A DNA stretch of 45,332 nt, taken from an uncultured Actinomycetes bacterium. Lineage in GTDB: Bacteria > Actinomycetota > Thermoleophilia > Solirubrobacterales > 70-9. The stretch lies in NCBI GenBank assembly GCA_937907435.1, contig CALCIA010000247.1, positions 1 to 45,332 on the forward strand, read 5' to 3'. The position numbers and the translations under genes are program-made. The notes beneath the pieces are model-generated. The model worked only from the letters and a program-made list of their open reading frames with translations, ran no database searches and was not told where the DNA came from. Within the stretch, counting starts at the first letter, position 1; every line of letters starts with the position of its first letter. Shown here in pieces: positions 1 to 10,700 of this stretch.

Positions 1-142
1 CACGGCCACAGCCTGCCCGGGCCGTGGCGAGAGGGGCGGGTCCGTAATCCGGGCGACAGCTTGCGGGGCCTGGGCCTTCCCGGGCGACAGCCTGCAGGCC
101 CCCGTCCCTTCTGGGCGCCAGCCCGCGAGCCCCCGTCCCTCC
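1..142. repeat. Composite repeat, left copy (hairpin arm plus three ~31-base units)
   Basis: Bases 1-43 are the exact reverse complement of 45113-45155, the hairpin of the right-hand copy. The left hairpin arm is cut by the window edge: 1-7 is the inner part, 8-19 the loop and 20-42 the full right arm. Three tandem units of 31-32 bases follow at 49-79, 80-111 and 112-142, each starting with a form of CCGGGCGACAGC. The first unit shares a 24-base identical stretch with the right-end copy. It lies just past the stop of the small minus-strand gene at 153. No coding is seen here. Confidence 0.85.
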
Positions 143-152
143 CATCCGCCCC

Positions 153-467
153 CTACACCCGCTCCACATGTGCGGCGATCCGGGAGCTCCCAGGGTCCAA
201 CCAACCCCGCTCCGCGGCGAACGCCACCATCTCTTCGAACGACTCTCCCGCCGCCGTCCCGGGCTGGAACTCACCCGCCTCGGTCAGCCACCCCCGATCG
301 ACCCACGCCTCCTCGGCCGACGCGAACTCGACCGCGCCCTCGCTGGTCGACGAACCCGCCTCCACCCGGAGGGCGACTGGCATCTCGACGCAGAACGACT
401 TGAAGTCATCGGCCTCCCGAAGGCTCGCGACGAGGACCTCATTCTCGGACTCGACTCTCACGCGCAC
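153..467 (-). CDS. Small hypothetical protein
   Basis: I do not recognise this 104-residue protein. It is acidic, has no signal peptide, membrane segment or cysteines, and its residue composition looks like a real soluble protein. The GTG start at 467 has a good ribosome binding site (GGGAGG at about 475-480). The gene begins 22 bases after the stop of the RibBA-like gene on the same strand, so the two are probably co-transcribed. The operon arrangement is the only clue to its role. It ends 10 bases from the composite repeat. Confidence 0.6.
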   Translation of the reverse strand: MRVRVESENEVLVASLREADDFKSFCVEMPVALRVEAGSSTSEGAVEFASAEEAWVDRGWLTEAGEFQPGTAAGESFEEMVAFAAERGWLDPGSSRIAAHVERV

Positions 468-489
468 ACCGCACCTCCCTGGTCGTTGG

Positions 490-1440
490 TCATTTCAGCA
501 TCGGCACGGTCGAGCGGATCCCTAGCTCGTCGAGCACGCGGGAGACGACCGTCCGGTCCAGCTCGTCGAGGCGCGCGTCGGGGTCACAGCCCTCGAGCGT
601 GCCGGCGCTGAGGCGCACGATCACTCCTCGGCCGCCCGCGCCCAGTCGCGACAACACGGTGTGGATGCGCTCGGCGCAGTCGCAGGCGCGCGAGTACAGG
701 GCATCGCCGAAGACGCAGCTCCGGTGGACGTAGAGCGGCACCTCCTCGGCGCCCTCCACCTCCCCCTTGACCAGCGCGACAGGCACTCCGATCAGCTCGA
801 TCGATGCGTCGTAGCCGACCATCGTGAAGTCTCCGTACTGCGTCGGCAGCTCCACCGTCACCGCCCGCTCCAGCTCGACGACCCGCGACGTCCTGTGCCG
901 CAAGAGGTCGGTCACCGTCACACAGGGGACGCATCTCCCGTCCGCAAGGGTCATCTCACCGTTGCCCGACGCCGCGTCGTCGCCGACCTCGATCGGACAG
1001 ACCACCGCCGCAGGTTGAAGGTTCGCGAGCCGCGCGAGATCGACCGCGCCCTCCTCCGGCTCCGGGCGATCGAGGACGCCGGCGGCACAGGTGCGAAAGG
1101 CCATCGGCAGCTCCTCGACGGCAAGGCGACGGTCATCGACGCCCGCCGCGACGGCGCCCTGGACGGCGGCGGCCAACGCCCGCGGGTCCGCCGGGAACCG
1201 ACCTCCCGGGCGTCCCAGCCGCTCCCAACGCGAGGACTCCATCGCCAGCATCGGCTCGCCGGCGGCGCCCGCGAGCAGGTCCTCCAGTCTCTCGGGGGTC
1301 GCGAACTGGGCCATCAGCGCCAGCACTCCCCTGGCTTCGCGGCCGCCCTTGCAGCCGACGATGGCGACGGCGCGTCCGGCGCGTCCGGCCGAGATCACCG
1401 CAGCCAGAGTGTCCTCGGTGGAGACACTCGTCGCGGTCAT
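490..1440 (-). CDS. Degenerate RibBA-like protein (DHBP synthase / GTP cyclohydrolase II-like)
   Basis: Residues about 10-200 resemble 3,4-dihydroxy-2-butanone 4-phosphate synthase (RibB), including a LMAQFATPE segment. The acidic active-site loop, usually DDEDRENEGDL, reads GCKGGREARGVL here. Residues about 205-316 resemble GTP cyclohydrolase II (RibA): the zinc-binding cysteines C242, C253 and C255 keep the family spacing in SCVFGDALYSRACDC. The EGRGIGL-type catalytic segment is missing and the chain stops about 60 residues after C255, short of a normal RibA. It is therefore related to riboflavin enzymes (seen) but probably lacks standard activity (inferred). It may have another substrate, bind flavin precursors, or be decaying. 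It is divergent from the thiolase operon across a 64-base gap containing a dyad. Confidence 0.75.
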   Translation of the reverse strand: MTATSVSTEDTLAAVISAGRAGRAVAIVGCKGGREARGVLALMAQFATPERLEDLLAGAAGEPMLAMESSRWERLGRPGGRFPADPRALAAAVQGAVAAGVDDRRLAVEELPMAFRTCAAGVLDRPEPEEGAVDLARLANLQPAAVVCPIEVGDDAASGNGEMTLADGRCVPCVTVTDLLRHRTSRVVELERAVTVELPTQYGDFTMVGYDASIELIGVPVALVKGEVEGAEEVPLYVHRSCVFGDALYSRACDCAERIHTVLSRLGAGGRGVIVRLSAGTLEGCDPDARLDELDRTVVSRVLDELGIRSTVPMLK

Positions 1441-1450
1441 TGCCTTATGC

Positions 1451-1466
1451 TAGCAAGCGTTAGCTA
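1451..1466. promoter_or_regulatory. Candidate operator (imperfect dyad)
   Basis: The 16-base element TAGCAAGCGTTAGCTA has half-sites matching at 6 of 8 positions. It sits in the 64-base divergent intergenic region between the RibBA-like gene and the thiolase operon. Dyads of this size are typical of TetR-family sites in actinobacterial acyl-CoA operons. No regulator gene lies beside it, so the binding protein is unknown. Confidence 0.4.
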
Positions 1467-1504
1467 GCTACGAACTCCACCCTCCGCCACGACAAAGGAG
1501 AACG

Positions 1505-2728
<1,224 letters not shown>

Positions 2729-3506
2729 CCGGGCGGGCCGAGGCAGGGCCGCCGGACCTCCGCTTCGACGGCCGCGTCGTCTGGATCACCGGCGCCAGCC
2801 GCGGGCTCGGCCGGGCGATGGCGCTCGGCTTCGCCGCGGCGGGCGCCGACCTCGTCCTCAGCGGCCGCTCGGCCGACGCGCTCGGGGAGGTCGCGGACGC
2901 GGTGCGCGCGCACGGCGGCCGGATCGAGCTCGCCCCGGGGTCGGTCACCTCGGACGAGGACGTCGCGGCGGCCGCGGCGAGGATCGAGCGCTCCTTCGGG
3001 CGGCTCGACGCCCTCGTCAACAACGCCGGCATCAGTCCCTACTTCGTCCGCTCCGAGCGCCTCGAGCCGGCCCAGCTGCGCGAGGTGCTGGAGACGAACC
3101 TGGTCGGCGCGTTCGCCTGCTGCCGCGCCGCGCTGCCGCTGCTGGAAAGGTCGCCGGCGGCGAGCGTCGTCAACGTCTCCTCGATCCACGGCAGCCGTTC
3201 GCACGCGCGGATGCTCGCCTACACGGCGTCCAAGGGCGGGCTGGAGATGGTGACGCGGACGCTCGCCGAGGAGTGGGCCGGGAAGGGGATCCGCGTCAAC
3301 TCGCTCGCCCCCGGCTACATCGAGACCGAGATGACCGCGGGCCTGCGCGCCCACGACGGCTGGCGCGAGGAGCTGCTCGGGCGGATCCCGCTGGGCCGCT
3401 TCGCCTCGCCCGCCGAGATCGCCGGCTGCGCGATGTTCCTCGCCGGCCCGGTCTCCGGCTACGTCACCGGCACCACCCTCTTCGCCGACGGCGGCTGGAG
3501 CGCGCG

Positions 3507-4685
3507 GTGATCGACTTCGAGATCCCGGCCGAGGTGGCCGAGCTGCGCGAGCGCGTGCGCGAGTTCGTCGCCGCGGTGGCGATCCCGGCCGAGGCGCGCG
3601 ACACGGGTCGGCACGGCCTCGCCCCGGAGCTGCGCGCCGAGCTGCAGGCGGCGGCCAGGGAGGCCGGCGTCTTCGCGCCGCAACTGTCACGTGAGCTGGG
3701 CGGCCACGGCCTCGACATGCGCGGCGCCGCGGTGGTGCTGGAGGAGGCCGGCTACGGGTTCCTGGGACCGGCGGCGATGAACTGCGCGGCGCCCGACGAG
3801 GGGAACATGCACCTGCTCGACGTCGTCGCGACCCCCGCGCAGCGCGAGCGCTACCTGGAGCCGCTCGCCCGCGGCGAGGTCCGCTCCTGCTTCGCGATGA
3901 CCGAGCCGGCGCCGGGGGCGGGCTCCGATCCCTCGATGCTGCGGACCCGGGCGGAGCGGGTCGCGGACGGCTGGTCGATCAGCGGGCGCAAGTGGTTCAT
4001 CACCGGCGCCGAGGGCGCCGCCTTCGCGATCTGCATGGCGATGGCGCCCGAGGGCGCGACGATGTTCCTCCTCGACGCCGAGAATCCCGGCTGGCGGGTC
4101 GAGCGGCTGATCGACGCGACCGACCGCGTCTTCGCCGGCGGCCACGCCGAAGTCCTCCTCGAGGACTGCCGGGTGAGCGAGGACGCGGTCCTCGGCGAGG
4201 TCGGCGAGGGCTTCCGCAACGCGCAGGTCCGCCTCGCCCCCGCCCGGCTCACCCACTGCATGCGCTGGCTCGGCGCCGCCCGCCGCGCCCACGACTTCGC
4301 CCTGGAGCGCGCCGCCTCGCGCGAGGCCTTCGGACAGCGCCTCGGCGACCTCGGCATGGTGCAGCGGAAGATCGCCGAGTCGGAGCTCGACCTCGAGACC
4401 AGCCGGATGCTGATCTGGCGCTGCGCCTGGGCGCTCGACCGGGGCGAGCCCGCCCGCCACGAGTCCTCGCTCGCCAAGGCCCACGTGGGCGAGGCGACCT
4501 GGCGGATCGTCGACCGCTCGATCCAGATCTGCGGCGCCCTCGGCGTCTCCGGCGACGGGCCGCTCGCCCGGGCGATGAACGAGCTGCGCCCCTTCCGGAT
4601 CTACGACGGGCCGACCGAGACGCACCTCTGGGCGATCGCGCGGCGGGCGCTCAGGCGGCGAGGGGCGGTCGCGGGCGATGCCTGA
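3507..4685 (+). CDS. Acyl-CoA dehydrogenase, ACAD10/11-like
   Basis: FAD enzyme of 392 residues from the GTG at 3507, which shares GTGA with the SDR stop. The helical N-terminal domain is followed by the substrate/FAD loop (CFAMTEPAPGAGSD, then KWFITGA) and the C-terminal helical domain with EAFGQRLGDLGMVQRKIAE. The usual catalytic glutamate region reads IYDGPTETH with D367, the form seen in the ACAD10/ACAD11 group rather than the YEGT form of medium-chain enzymes. In that group an APH-type kinase is fused or adjacent, and here the kinase is the next gene with an 8-base overlap. Members act on 4-phosphoacyl-CoA or long branched acyl-CoA; this substrate is inferred. Confidence 0.9.
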   Translation: MIDFEIPAEVAELRERVREFVAAVAIPAEARDTGRHGLAPELRAELQAAAREAGVFAPQLSRELGGHGLDMRGAAVVLEEAGYGFLGPAAMNCAAPDEGNMHLLDVVATPAQRERYLEPLARGEVRSCFAMTEPAPGAGSDPSMLRTRAERVADGWSISGRKWFITGAEGAAFAICMAMAPEGATMFLLDAENPGWRVERLIDATDRVFAGGHAEVLLEDCRVSEDAVLGEVGEGFRNAQVRLAPARLTHCMRWLGAARRAHDFALERAASREAFGQRLGDLGMVQRKIAESELDLETSRMLIWRCAWALDRGEPARHESSLAKAHVGEATWRIVDRSIQICGALGVSGDGPLARAMNELRPFRIYDGPTETHLWAIARRALRRRGAVAGDA

Positions 4686-5733
4686 GCCGATCGTCGCCAA
4701 TGCCGCCGAGGCCGCGGCCCTCCCCTACGGCGCCGCGATCGTCCTCGACCCGCTGCGCGAGTTCCTCGACGCCGAGGGGCTCGGCGGCGGCGAGGTCACG
4801 GCCGCGGAGCTTGGCGACGGCCATTCAAACCTGACCTTCCTCCTCCGCCGCGGCGAGCGGAGCTTCGTCCTGAAGCGGCCGCCGCGCGGCGAGCTCGCCG
4901 CCTCGGCCAACGACGTCCTGCGCGAAGCGCGGATCCTCCAGGCGCTCGAGGCCACCGCGGTGCCGGCGCCGCGGGTCCTGGCCTGCTGCGAGGACCCCGC
5001 CGTGATCGGCGCGCCCTTCTTCGTCATGTCCCATGTCGACGGTGCGGCGATCAACGACGCGCTGCCCGCCGCGCTGGAGGCGCCCGAGGCGCCCGCGCGG
5101 ATCGCCGCCGAGGCGGTGGGGACCCTGGCGACCCTCCACGCGGTCGACCTGGGGACGAGCGGCCTCGGCGAGTTCGGCCGCCCCTCCGGTTACCTGGAGC
5201 GCCAGTTGCGCCGCTTCGGCGCGCTGCTCGAGGCCAACGCGACCCGCCCCCTCCCGGATCTCGAGCGGGTCGCCGACTGGCTCGCCGCCAACCTGCCGGA
5301 GACCCGTCGCACGACCTTCGTCCACGGCGACTTCCGCCTCGGCAACCTCCTCTTCGCCGCGCCCCTCCACCTCAGTGCGGTGATCGACTGGGAGATGGCG
5401 ACGGTCGGCGACCCCCTGGCGGACCTCGGCTACCTGACCGCGACCTGGGCCGATCCAGACGACGAGGAAACCCCGATGCTCGCCCTCTCCCGCCTCACCC
5501 GCCGCCCCGACTTCCCCACCCGCGCCGACCTCGCCCGCACCTACGCCGACACGACCGGCGAACCCATCCCCGACCTCCCCTGGTACCAGGTCCTGGCCCT
5601 CTGGAAGTCAGCGATCTTCCTCGAGGGCAGCCACAAGCGCTTCACCGAAGGCGCCAGCACCGACGCCTACTTCGCCTCCCTCGGCGCCGGCGTGCCCGCC
5701 CTCGCCCGCGCCGCCCGCGAGCTCATCGCGTAG
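4678..5733 (+). CDS. APH-family kinase (ACAD10/11- or LvaA-like)
   Basis: Aminoglycoside-phosphotransferase fold, 351 residues. The lysine is K66 in FVLKRPP, the catalytic loop is H216-G-D218 with N223 in HGDFRLGNLL, and the metal-binding aspartate is D237 in VIDWEMATVGDPLADLGY. Despite the family name this subgroup is not antibiotic resistance. Relatives are fused to acyl-CoA dehydrogenase in ACAD10/11 or act as LvaA, which phosphorylates 4-hydroxyacyl-CoA. The ATG at 4678 overlaps the dehydrogenase by 8 bases, suggesting paired expression and a paired reaction. Last gene of the operon. Confidence 0.88.
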   Translation: MPEPIVANAAEAAALPYGAAIVLDPLREFLDAEGLGGGEVTAAELGDGHSNLTFLLRRGERSFVLKRPPRGELAASANDVLREARILQALEATAVPAPRVLACCEDPAVIGAPFFVMSHVDGAAINDALPAALEAPEAPARIAAEAVGTLATLHAVDLGTSGLGEFGRPSGYLERQLRRFGALLEANATRPLPDLERVADWLAANLPETRRTTFVHGDFRLGNLLFAAPLHLSAVIDWEMATVGDPLADLGYLTATWADPDDEETPMLALSRLTRRPDFPTRADLARTYADTTGEPIPDLPWYQVLALWKSAIFLEGSHKRFTEGASTDAYFASLGAGVPALARAARELIA

Positions 5734-5802
5734 ACGGTCCGAACCGTCGCCGGCGACTGAGAGGGTGTGCGGGTCTCGCGTCCACGAGTAAGGGAGAAGC
5801 CC

Positions 5803-6402
5803 GTGCACCAAGTCCGCCGGCGGCTGAGCTACGCCAACGTCGTCGCCACCCTCGCCCTGTTCCTCGCCCTTGCGGGCACCACCGCGTTCGCCGCCGACCG
5901 GCTCGGCAGGGAATCGGTCGGCACCCGGGAGCTGCGACGCGGCGCCGTCACCCTGGCGAAGATCAAGGTTTCGGCGAAGCGCGCGCTGCACGGCGCGAGC
6001 GGTCCGCGCGGAGAGGTCGGGCCGGTCGGCCCCGCGGGAGCACCGGGGACGCGGGGGTCAGAGGGCCCCCAAGGCCCCCGCGGAGAAACCGGCCCGCAGG
6101 GGCCGCCGGCGACGAGGCTGTGGGCGGTGGTCAACGCCGACGGCACCCTCCGGCGCGGCAGCGGCGTCCTCACCTCCAGCGGCAACCCCTCCACCTTCAC
6201 CAAGGTGCGCTTCGACCGCCCGATCGACAACTGCGCGATCCTCGCCTCGGCCGGCAAGACCGGCGGCGCCCTGGCCCCCGGCGAGGTCGTCGCCGACGAG
6301 TTCGCGGGCTCCGCGATCGGACCCGACGAAGTACTGGTCTCGACGACCAACGCCACCGGCAGCTTCGCCGACCGCAGCTTCCACCTGGCCGTCTTCTGCT
6401 GA
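5803..6402 (+). CDS. Secreted/anchored collagen-like protein
   Basis: About 199 residues. The order is a short basic N-terminus, a hydrophobic segment (VVATLALFLALAGTTAFA), a linker, about 12 Gly-X-Y triplets (GPRGEVGPVGPAGAPG and on) and a roughly 95-residue globular C-terminal domain with two cysteines. This layout recurs in Thermoleophilia surface proteins of unknown function. I chose the GTG at 5803 because AGGGAG lies 6 bases upstream; an in-frame GTG at 5767 would add 12 residues. A surface or spore/cell-wall role is possible but not shown. Confidence 0.8.
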   Translation: MHQVRRRLSYANVVATLALFLALAGTTAFAADRLGRESVGTRELRRGAVTLAKIKVSAKRALHGASGPRGEVGPVGPAGAPGTRGSEGPQGPRGETGPQGPPATRLWAVVNADGTLRRGSGVLTSSGNPSTFTKVRFDRPIDNCAILASAGKTGGALAPGEVVADEFAGSAIGPDEVLVSTTNATGSFADRSFHLAVFC

Positions 6403-6424
6403 GCGGCCCGGAGGCAGCGCGAAG

Positions 6425-6461
6425 CGGGAGCGACGGGACTCGAACCCGCGACTTCCGGCGT
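6425..6461 (-). repeat. tRNA-Asp 3'-end fragment (candidate attachment site)
   Basis: These 37 bases match 17256-17292, the 3' half of the tRNA-Asp gene, at 36 of 37 positions and in the same orientation; the one difference is T at 6453 against C at 17284. The match runs from the 3' strand of the anticodon arm to the discriminator base. Sequence beyond 6461 cannot complete a tRNA. A displaced tRNA 3' end is the classic scar of integrase-mediated insertion. Confidence 0.85.
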
Positions 6462-7321
6462 TAAGTCGCTCGCGAGGAATTCTGCCGATCCCACAAGACC
6501 AGCGACCTGCAGGGATTTCCTGCCGTGTATGAAGAAGAATTGATCCGGAGGACTGCGCGGATACGCAGCTGTTACGTCGCCGTTTCGGGCACTCCGCGCG
6601 GGAAGTACCTGAACACCACGCTCCCGGTTAATGCAGCTTGCTCACACCTCAGATGGCAGAGCGCCTGGATCGCATGAGCTTCGGGAGAGACGAGCGACCT
6701 CCGGTGCCTCATCACGCGGTCGCGTCGCCTCAGACTGCCGACGATCTACGGATATCGGTAATCGGGCCCCCGCAGACTGCCCGACAACACCGCATTGCGC
6801 GTACGCCCGATGATAGGCCATTGGAAGTCGGGTGGATTGCGGGAGTAGATCGCGGTCCTCTGGGCCTGTGGCTTGGGGTCAAAGACGTGGTACCTGAGCC
6901 GGGAATCGAGTCCCGCCGCCACCAGCTCACGGTGGAAACGGTGTGGACACCTCGATCGTGACGACGTCCGGGTGCAGTTCATCGACCAGGCGCATGAAGC
7001 CCGCGGGCCAGCGCTGCCGACGTGGACGCTGGCGGCGAGCACTCTGGTTAGCCCTCCGGAACGTCCGGCCAGCTTCGTCGTGTCGACACGTTTCGGTCGC
7101 GACGGCGATGCTGACCTGTATTCCGCCGCTGCTGTTGACCGCCACTCTAGGCCGATCTCAACTTCGTCGACTCCCGCACCCACCCACCCAGGGTTCTCCA
7201 CCGACTGAGAATGATCAGGTCGTTCGTGCCGCAGATCTCAGTTGGGCCGCGCCTCGTGCGGGCATCCAAAATGAACCCTGCAGGCCGGAGAAGCCTTTTT
7301 GGAGCCCCCGCGCCGAATCAC
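6462..7321. other. Gene-poor stretch, possibly decayed
   Basis: About 860 bases with only short overlapping frames and no protein I recognise. Minus-strand frames between about 6577 and 7201 contain protein-like patches, such as DELHPDVVTIEV and LVSPEAHAIQALCHLRCEQA, interrupted by stops and frame changes. That is what a decayed gene would look like. An integrase or transposase remnant would fit the island setting, but no motif supports it. Confidence 0.35.
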
Positions 7322-7780
7322 CTAGCGCTGGTGCGGCCTCCTAGGCCACCGCTGCGTCGCAGGGGAGGTGCTGCCGTCAAATAGACGCCGGCCATGAAGA
7401 CCGTCCGGGATTCGCACGGTTCGTTGGACCTGAGCTACGACCCCTAGACACGTCTCCGGAGGCTGCTTGAGCAGATAGGCGGTAAGGATGACCGCCCTCG
7501 GAGTGTCGACCTCCTTCACCCCGACGAATCTGGGCTGGTCTTCAGGCCTTCCTTCAGGCGGACACCAATCGACCCCACGACCAATAACGACGCGTTCGCC
7601 ATGCGGACGCCCAAGGACGATCCATGGAGACGGGACCCCGCGCCGAGAGTTCTGCAGGCTCGGCGAACTCGCAGAGGCAGATGGCGGGCCCTCCTGATTG
7701 AACACCGCCACACCCCCGCAACAGGCGAATATCGCCATACAGAGAATTATTGGTCGGCGTGTTGACCTTAGGAGGCTCAT
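7322..7780 (-). CDS. Small membrane-anchored or secreted protein coupled to the giant RHS protein
   Basis: 152 residues, family not recognised. A hydrophobic segment at about 10-27 (IILCMAIFACCGGVAVF) suggests a signal peptide or anchor. It is followed by a Ser/Pro-rich linker and a compact domain with cysteines in DWCPPEG and PETCLG, ending near DGLHGRRLFDG. The ATG overlaps the stop of the 2386-residue gene as ATGA and has no ribosome binding site of its own, so translation is probably coupled. Small proteins directly downstream of RHS-type proteins are often cognate immunity or partner proteins. Here an inhibitor of the upstream protease domain is possible but unproven. Confidence 0.6.
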   Translation of the reverse strand: MSLLRSTRRPIILCMAIFACCGGVAVFNQEGPPSASASSPSLQNSRRGVPSPWIVLGRPHGERVVIGRGVDWCPPEGRPEDQPRFVGVKEVDTPRAVILTAYLLKQPPETCLGVVAQVQRTVRIPDGLHGRRLFDGSTSPATQRWPRRPHQR

Positions 7781-10700
7781 CGTTCAGCGATGCGCAGGCT
7801 ACCACTACCCATCACCGACGCATTAAGGGCGCCGATCACCTGCTTCCCTTTGTCCCCGTAAGTGGTCGTCAGAAGCGGCTGGACGTCCCAAATACTCGGT
7901 TCACCATTCGGATAGGCGCTCATCAGGCCAAGCGCACTCCCATCGTGCTTTGCCCACACGGGGCCTCCGCTGTCTCCTTTGTGGATCGGACTGTCACCCT
8001 TGACAATCATCTCACCGATCCTGTGGTTTGGATATTCCTTCATCTTTATCCAGTTGAAGCCAATCACCCGACCGCAGATCGTGCGTTCGGTCCACGCGCC
8101 CGAGGTGCAGACACGCTCTCTCAAATGAGCCGAGGCGGCCGCGCCCGTAGGTCCATTTCCAAAGATTCCCAAGGGGGTGAGACCATCCGAATTGAGCCGA
8201 ACGGCCAATGCGTCGATCGCACCGTTGCCCTGAGTCAGCGCATCCCGCCCGACTCGTCCGATCTTTTCGCCGTGTTCGCGCCGTTCCTGTTCCGTCTTGC
8301 TGGAACCATCACTCTCCCTGTACATAAAGCTTCCGAGATTGCCGGTATGACCAGCATCGAGCATGAATGGGACTTGAACGTAACGCTTTTCTTGGGATAT
8401 GTACTCGCCTTCTTCGGCGCCGAATCCAGCCGTAGCCCAGCTGAAGTCGGGCGCTATCGTGGGGGTCCAGTCATTCCATACTCGATCCCCAGCCAATAAT
8501 CTGCCCCCCACTCGTTCCCGGGAGAGAGCCGGCTCCTGGAGGCCGGACACCTGGACGACCATTACTCCCGCAAGGCTGCTGAAATTCTGCCGGAGATAGG
8601 ATTCGACCGCCGTCGCATTCGTCGCTTCAACGATGACGCGGTTGCCCGATTCCGGGAACTCGATACCAGCGACCTCTTCTCCCATCTGTGGATCCGCTTC
8701 CACCAACTCTAGAAGCTCTTCATCGATCTGTTCGAGCGAGCCGATCGACTTAGTCGGCGTGATCGAGAATGGGGCTATGCGGTCCGCTGCCATCAAGGGC
8801 AGCTGTCCTAGAAGTTCGGAAACTAGGGTTTGCTGGTTTTCCGTAAATCCGATTCTCAGTAGCCCGCCCGCTCGCTGGTCAATTTCATAACCGGCATAGG
8901 TGGTCGGATGGTGTTCCAGTGCCCATTCTTCGATCAAAGGACCATCCTCTTCCACGTAGCGTTCCCGGTATTCCAACTCGGCGACGTCCACCGGTCGAAG
9001 AGGCATCCCCCACTGTTCGGTGGACGCCCTCGCCACCGCTCCCAAATAGGAATTCGGGGCGTTCCAGGAATTGATGAGTTCAAAGATCCGTTCATCGAGC
9101 GCCAACTTGTTGCCTTTGAGGTCAAGGTCCAAGCCGTATTCTTCACGGAAGCGCTTGATTTCTTGGAACTGTGGAAGGCGAGGCGCCTCACCTTCCTGGG
9201 AGGGCGGGGTGTAGGGAACGTTCACCCAGAAACGCCTGCTTTCCGTGTGCCCGAGGCTGTCCGTCACGATGACTTCGAACGGCGTAACTCCCGGAGACCA
9301 GCTTTCAGTCTCGGTCACGAACTCGATCGGAACGTTGATGCACTCAGCCCCTGGTTTTTCGTAGTCCTGTTCACAGGTTTCTTCTTCGACCAGCTGATTT
9401 CCGGCGGCGACGATCTTGATCGAGGAGATACCTTCGGCCGAATGGGCGTGAACAAGAAGATTCTGATCGCCCGGAGTGATGGTGCCGGTCTGATTTTCTC
9501 CGCGCTGTTCCCAGAGGGACCCGGAGAGAGATTCGATTTCAGGCGGGCTCGCGATGTTGTGCCAGCGAAAGACCGATCCATCCGCTCCAATGTCGTAAAC
9601 CATCGCTGGCTCTTCGGGTAGGCGGACGACGGTTTCGCGTGGTTCGTCGGAGTATTCGAAGTGCGTGGTCTTTGCCGTCTGACCCGGCATCTGGACGGTC
9701 ACGGCGTTCACGCGACCGATTGATTCGTAAGTTATTTCTGCCGTCGCGCTGTTTGGCAGACTCACCTTGTCGAGTCGGCCGTGAGCGTCGTATTCGTAGG
9801 TTGCTTCTCCTTCTGGGCCGGTGTGAGCTGCGAGCAGGTGGCCTTCGTATTGGTACTGCTGTTCGGGCCCCTGGCTCGGCTCGATCGCGATGATCTGACC
9901 GTCTTCCGTTGAGAAAGCGACTTCCGGATCAGCTCCATCCACGGGCCCTGGGGCCGCTCCTGACATCACGCCCCATTTCTGGATTTGCCAGGGCGGATGT
10001 GGGGTGCTTTTTGAGTTGACCGGATCCTGTAGGTCTTCGTCGACTTCGCCTTTGTCGAGGACACGGTTATAGATCCGCACCTCGTCGATGCGGCCGTCGA
10101 AGAAGGCTTCGGTCACGGCGTCCCCACCGATCAACAGACCCCCTTCGGTCACCGGAGGCTGGGCGGAAGCTTCTTCGCCGACCAGTTCGCCATTGACGTA
10201 GAGGCGCAGCCGGATGCCGTCGTAGGTGACGGCAACGTGTGACCAGGTGCCTTCCGGGAGAGCCTCGCCAGAGTCCAATTCGCCCTCGGAGTTCGCGGTG
10301 CCGCCGTAGGCGACACCTGGGGTCGAGTCGCCGTCGGCGAGGAAGTAGTCGAACACGTAGGGGTTTTCGTCGGGGCTCATCTGCTTGCCGACGATCGGCG
10401 CCCAGCGGTTGTAGCCCTGTGGTCGGACCCAGGCCTCCAGGGTGAATTCTTCGGCCAGGTCAAGATCGGGAGAGTCGGGGACCGAGAGGTATTCTCCTTC
10501 TTCGCCCTCGAATTCAATCGCCCCGCCATAGCGGCCGTGAGCGGTCCAGCGGGCGCCGTGGATCGTCGCCGTGTGGCCGTCTCCGGTCAGGTCTCCGGCA
10601 GTGGTGCCTTCGCCTTCGTCGAAGGAATACGCGGCGACGGGATCGTCCGTCGGAGTCTGGAGCGGGGCTTCCATATCGGCCTGGACTTCGCCTTTGTCGA

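Noticed and set aside
4678..5733. Aminoglycoside resistance gene
   Set aside because: The APH fold is shared, but the overlap with an ACAD10/11-like dehydrogenase points to the acyl-CoA kinase subgroup.
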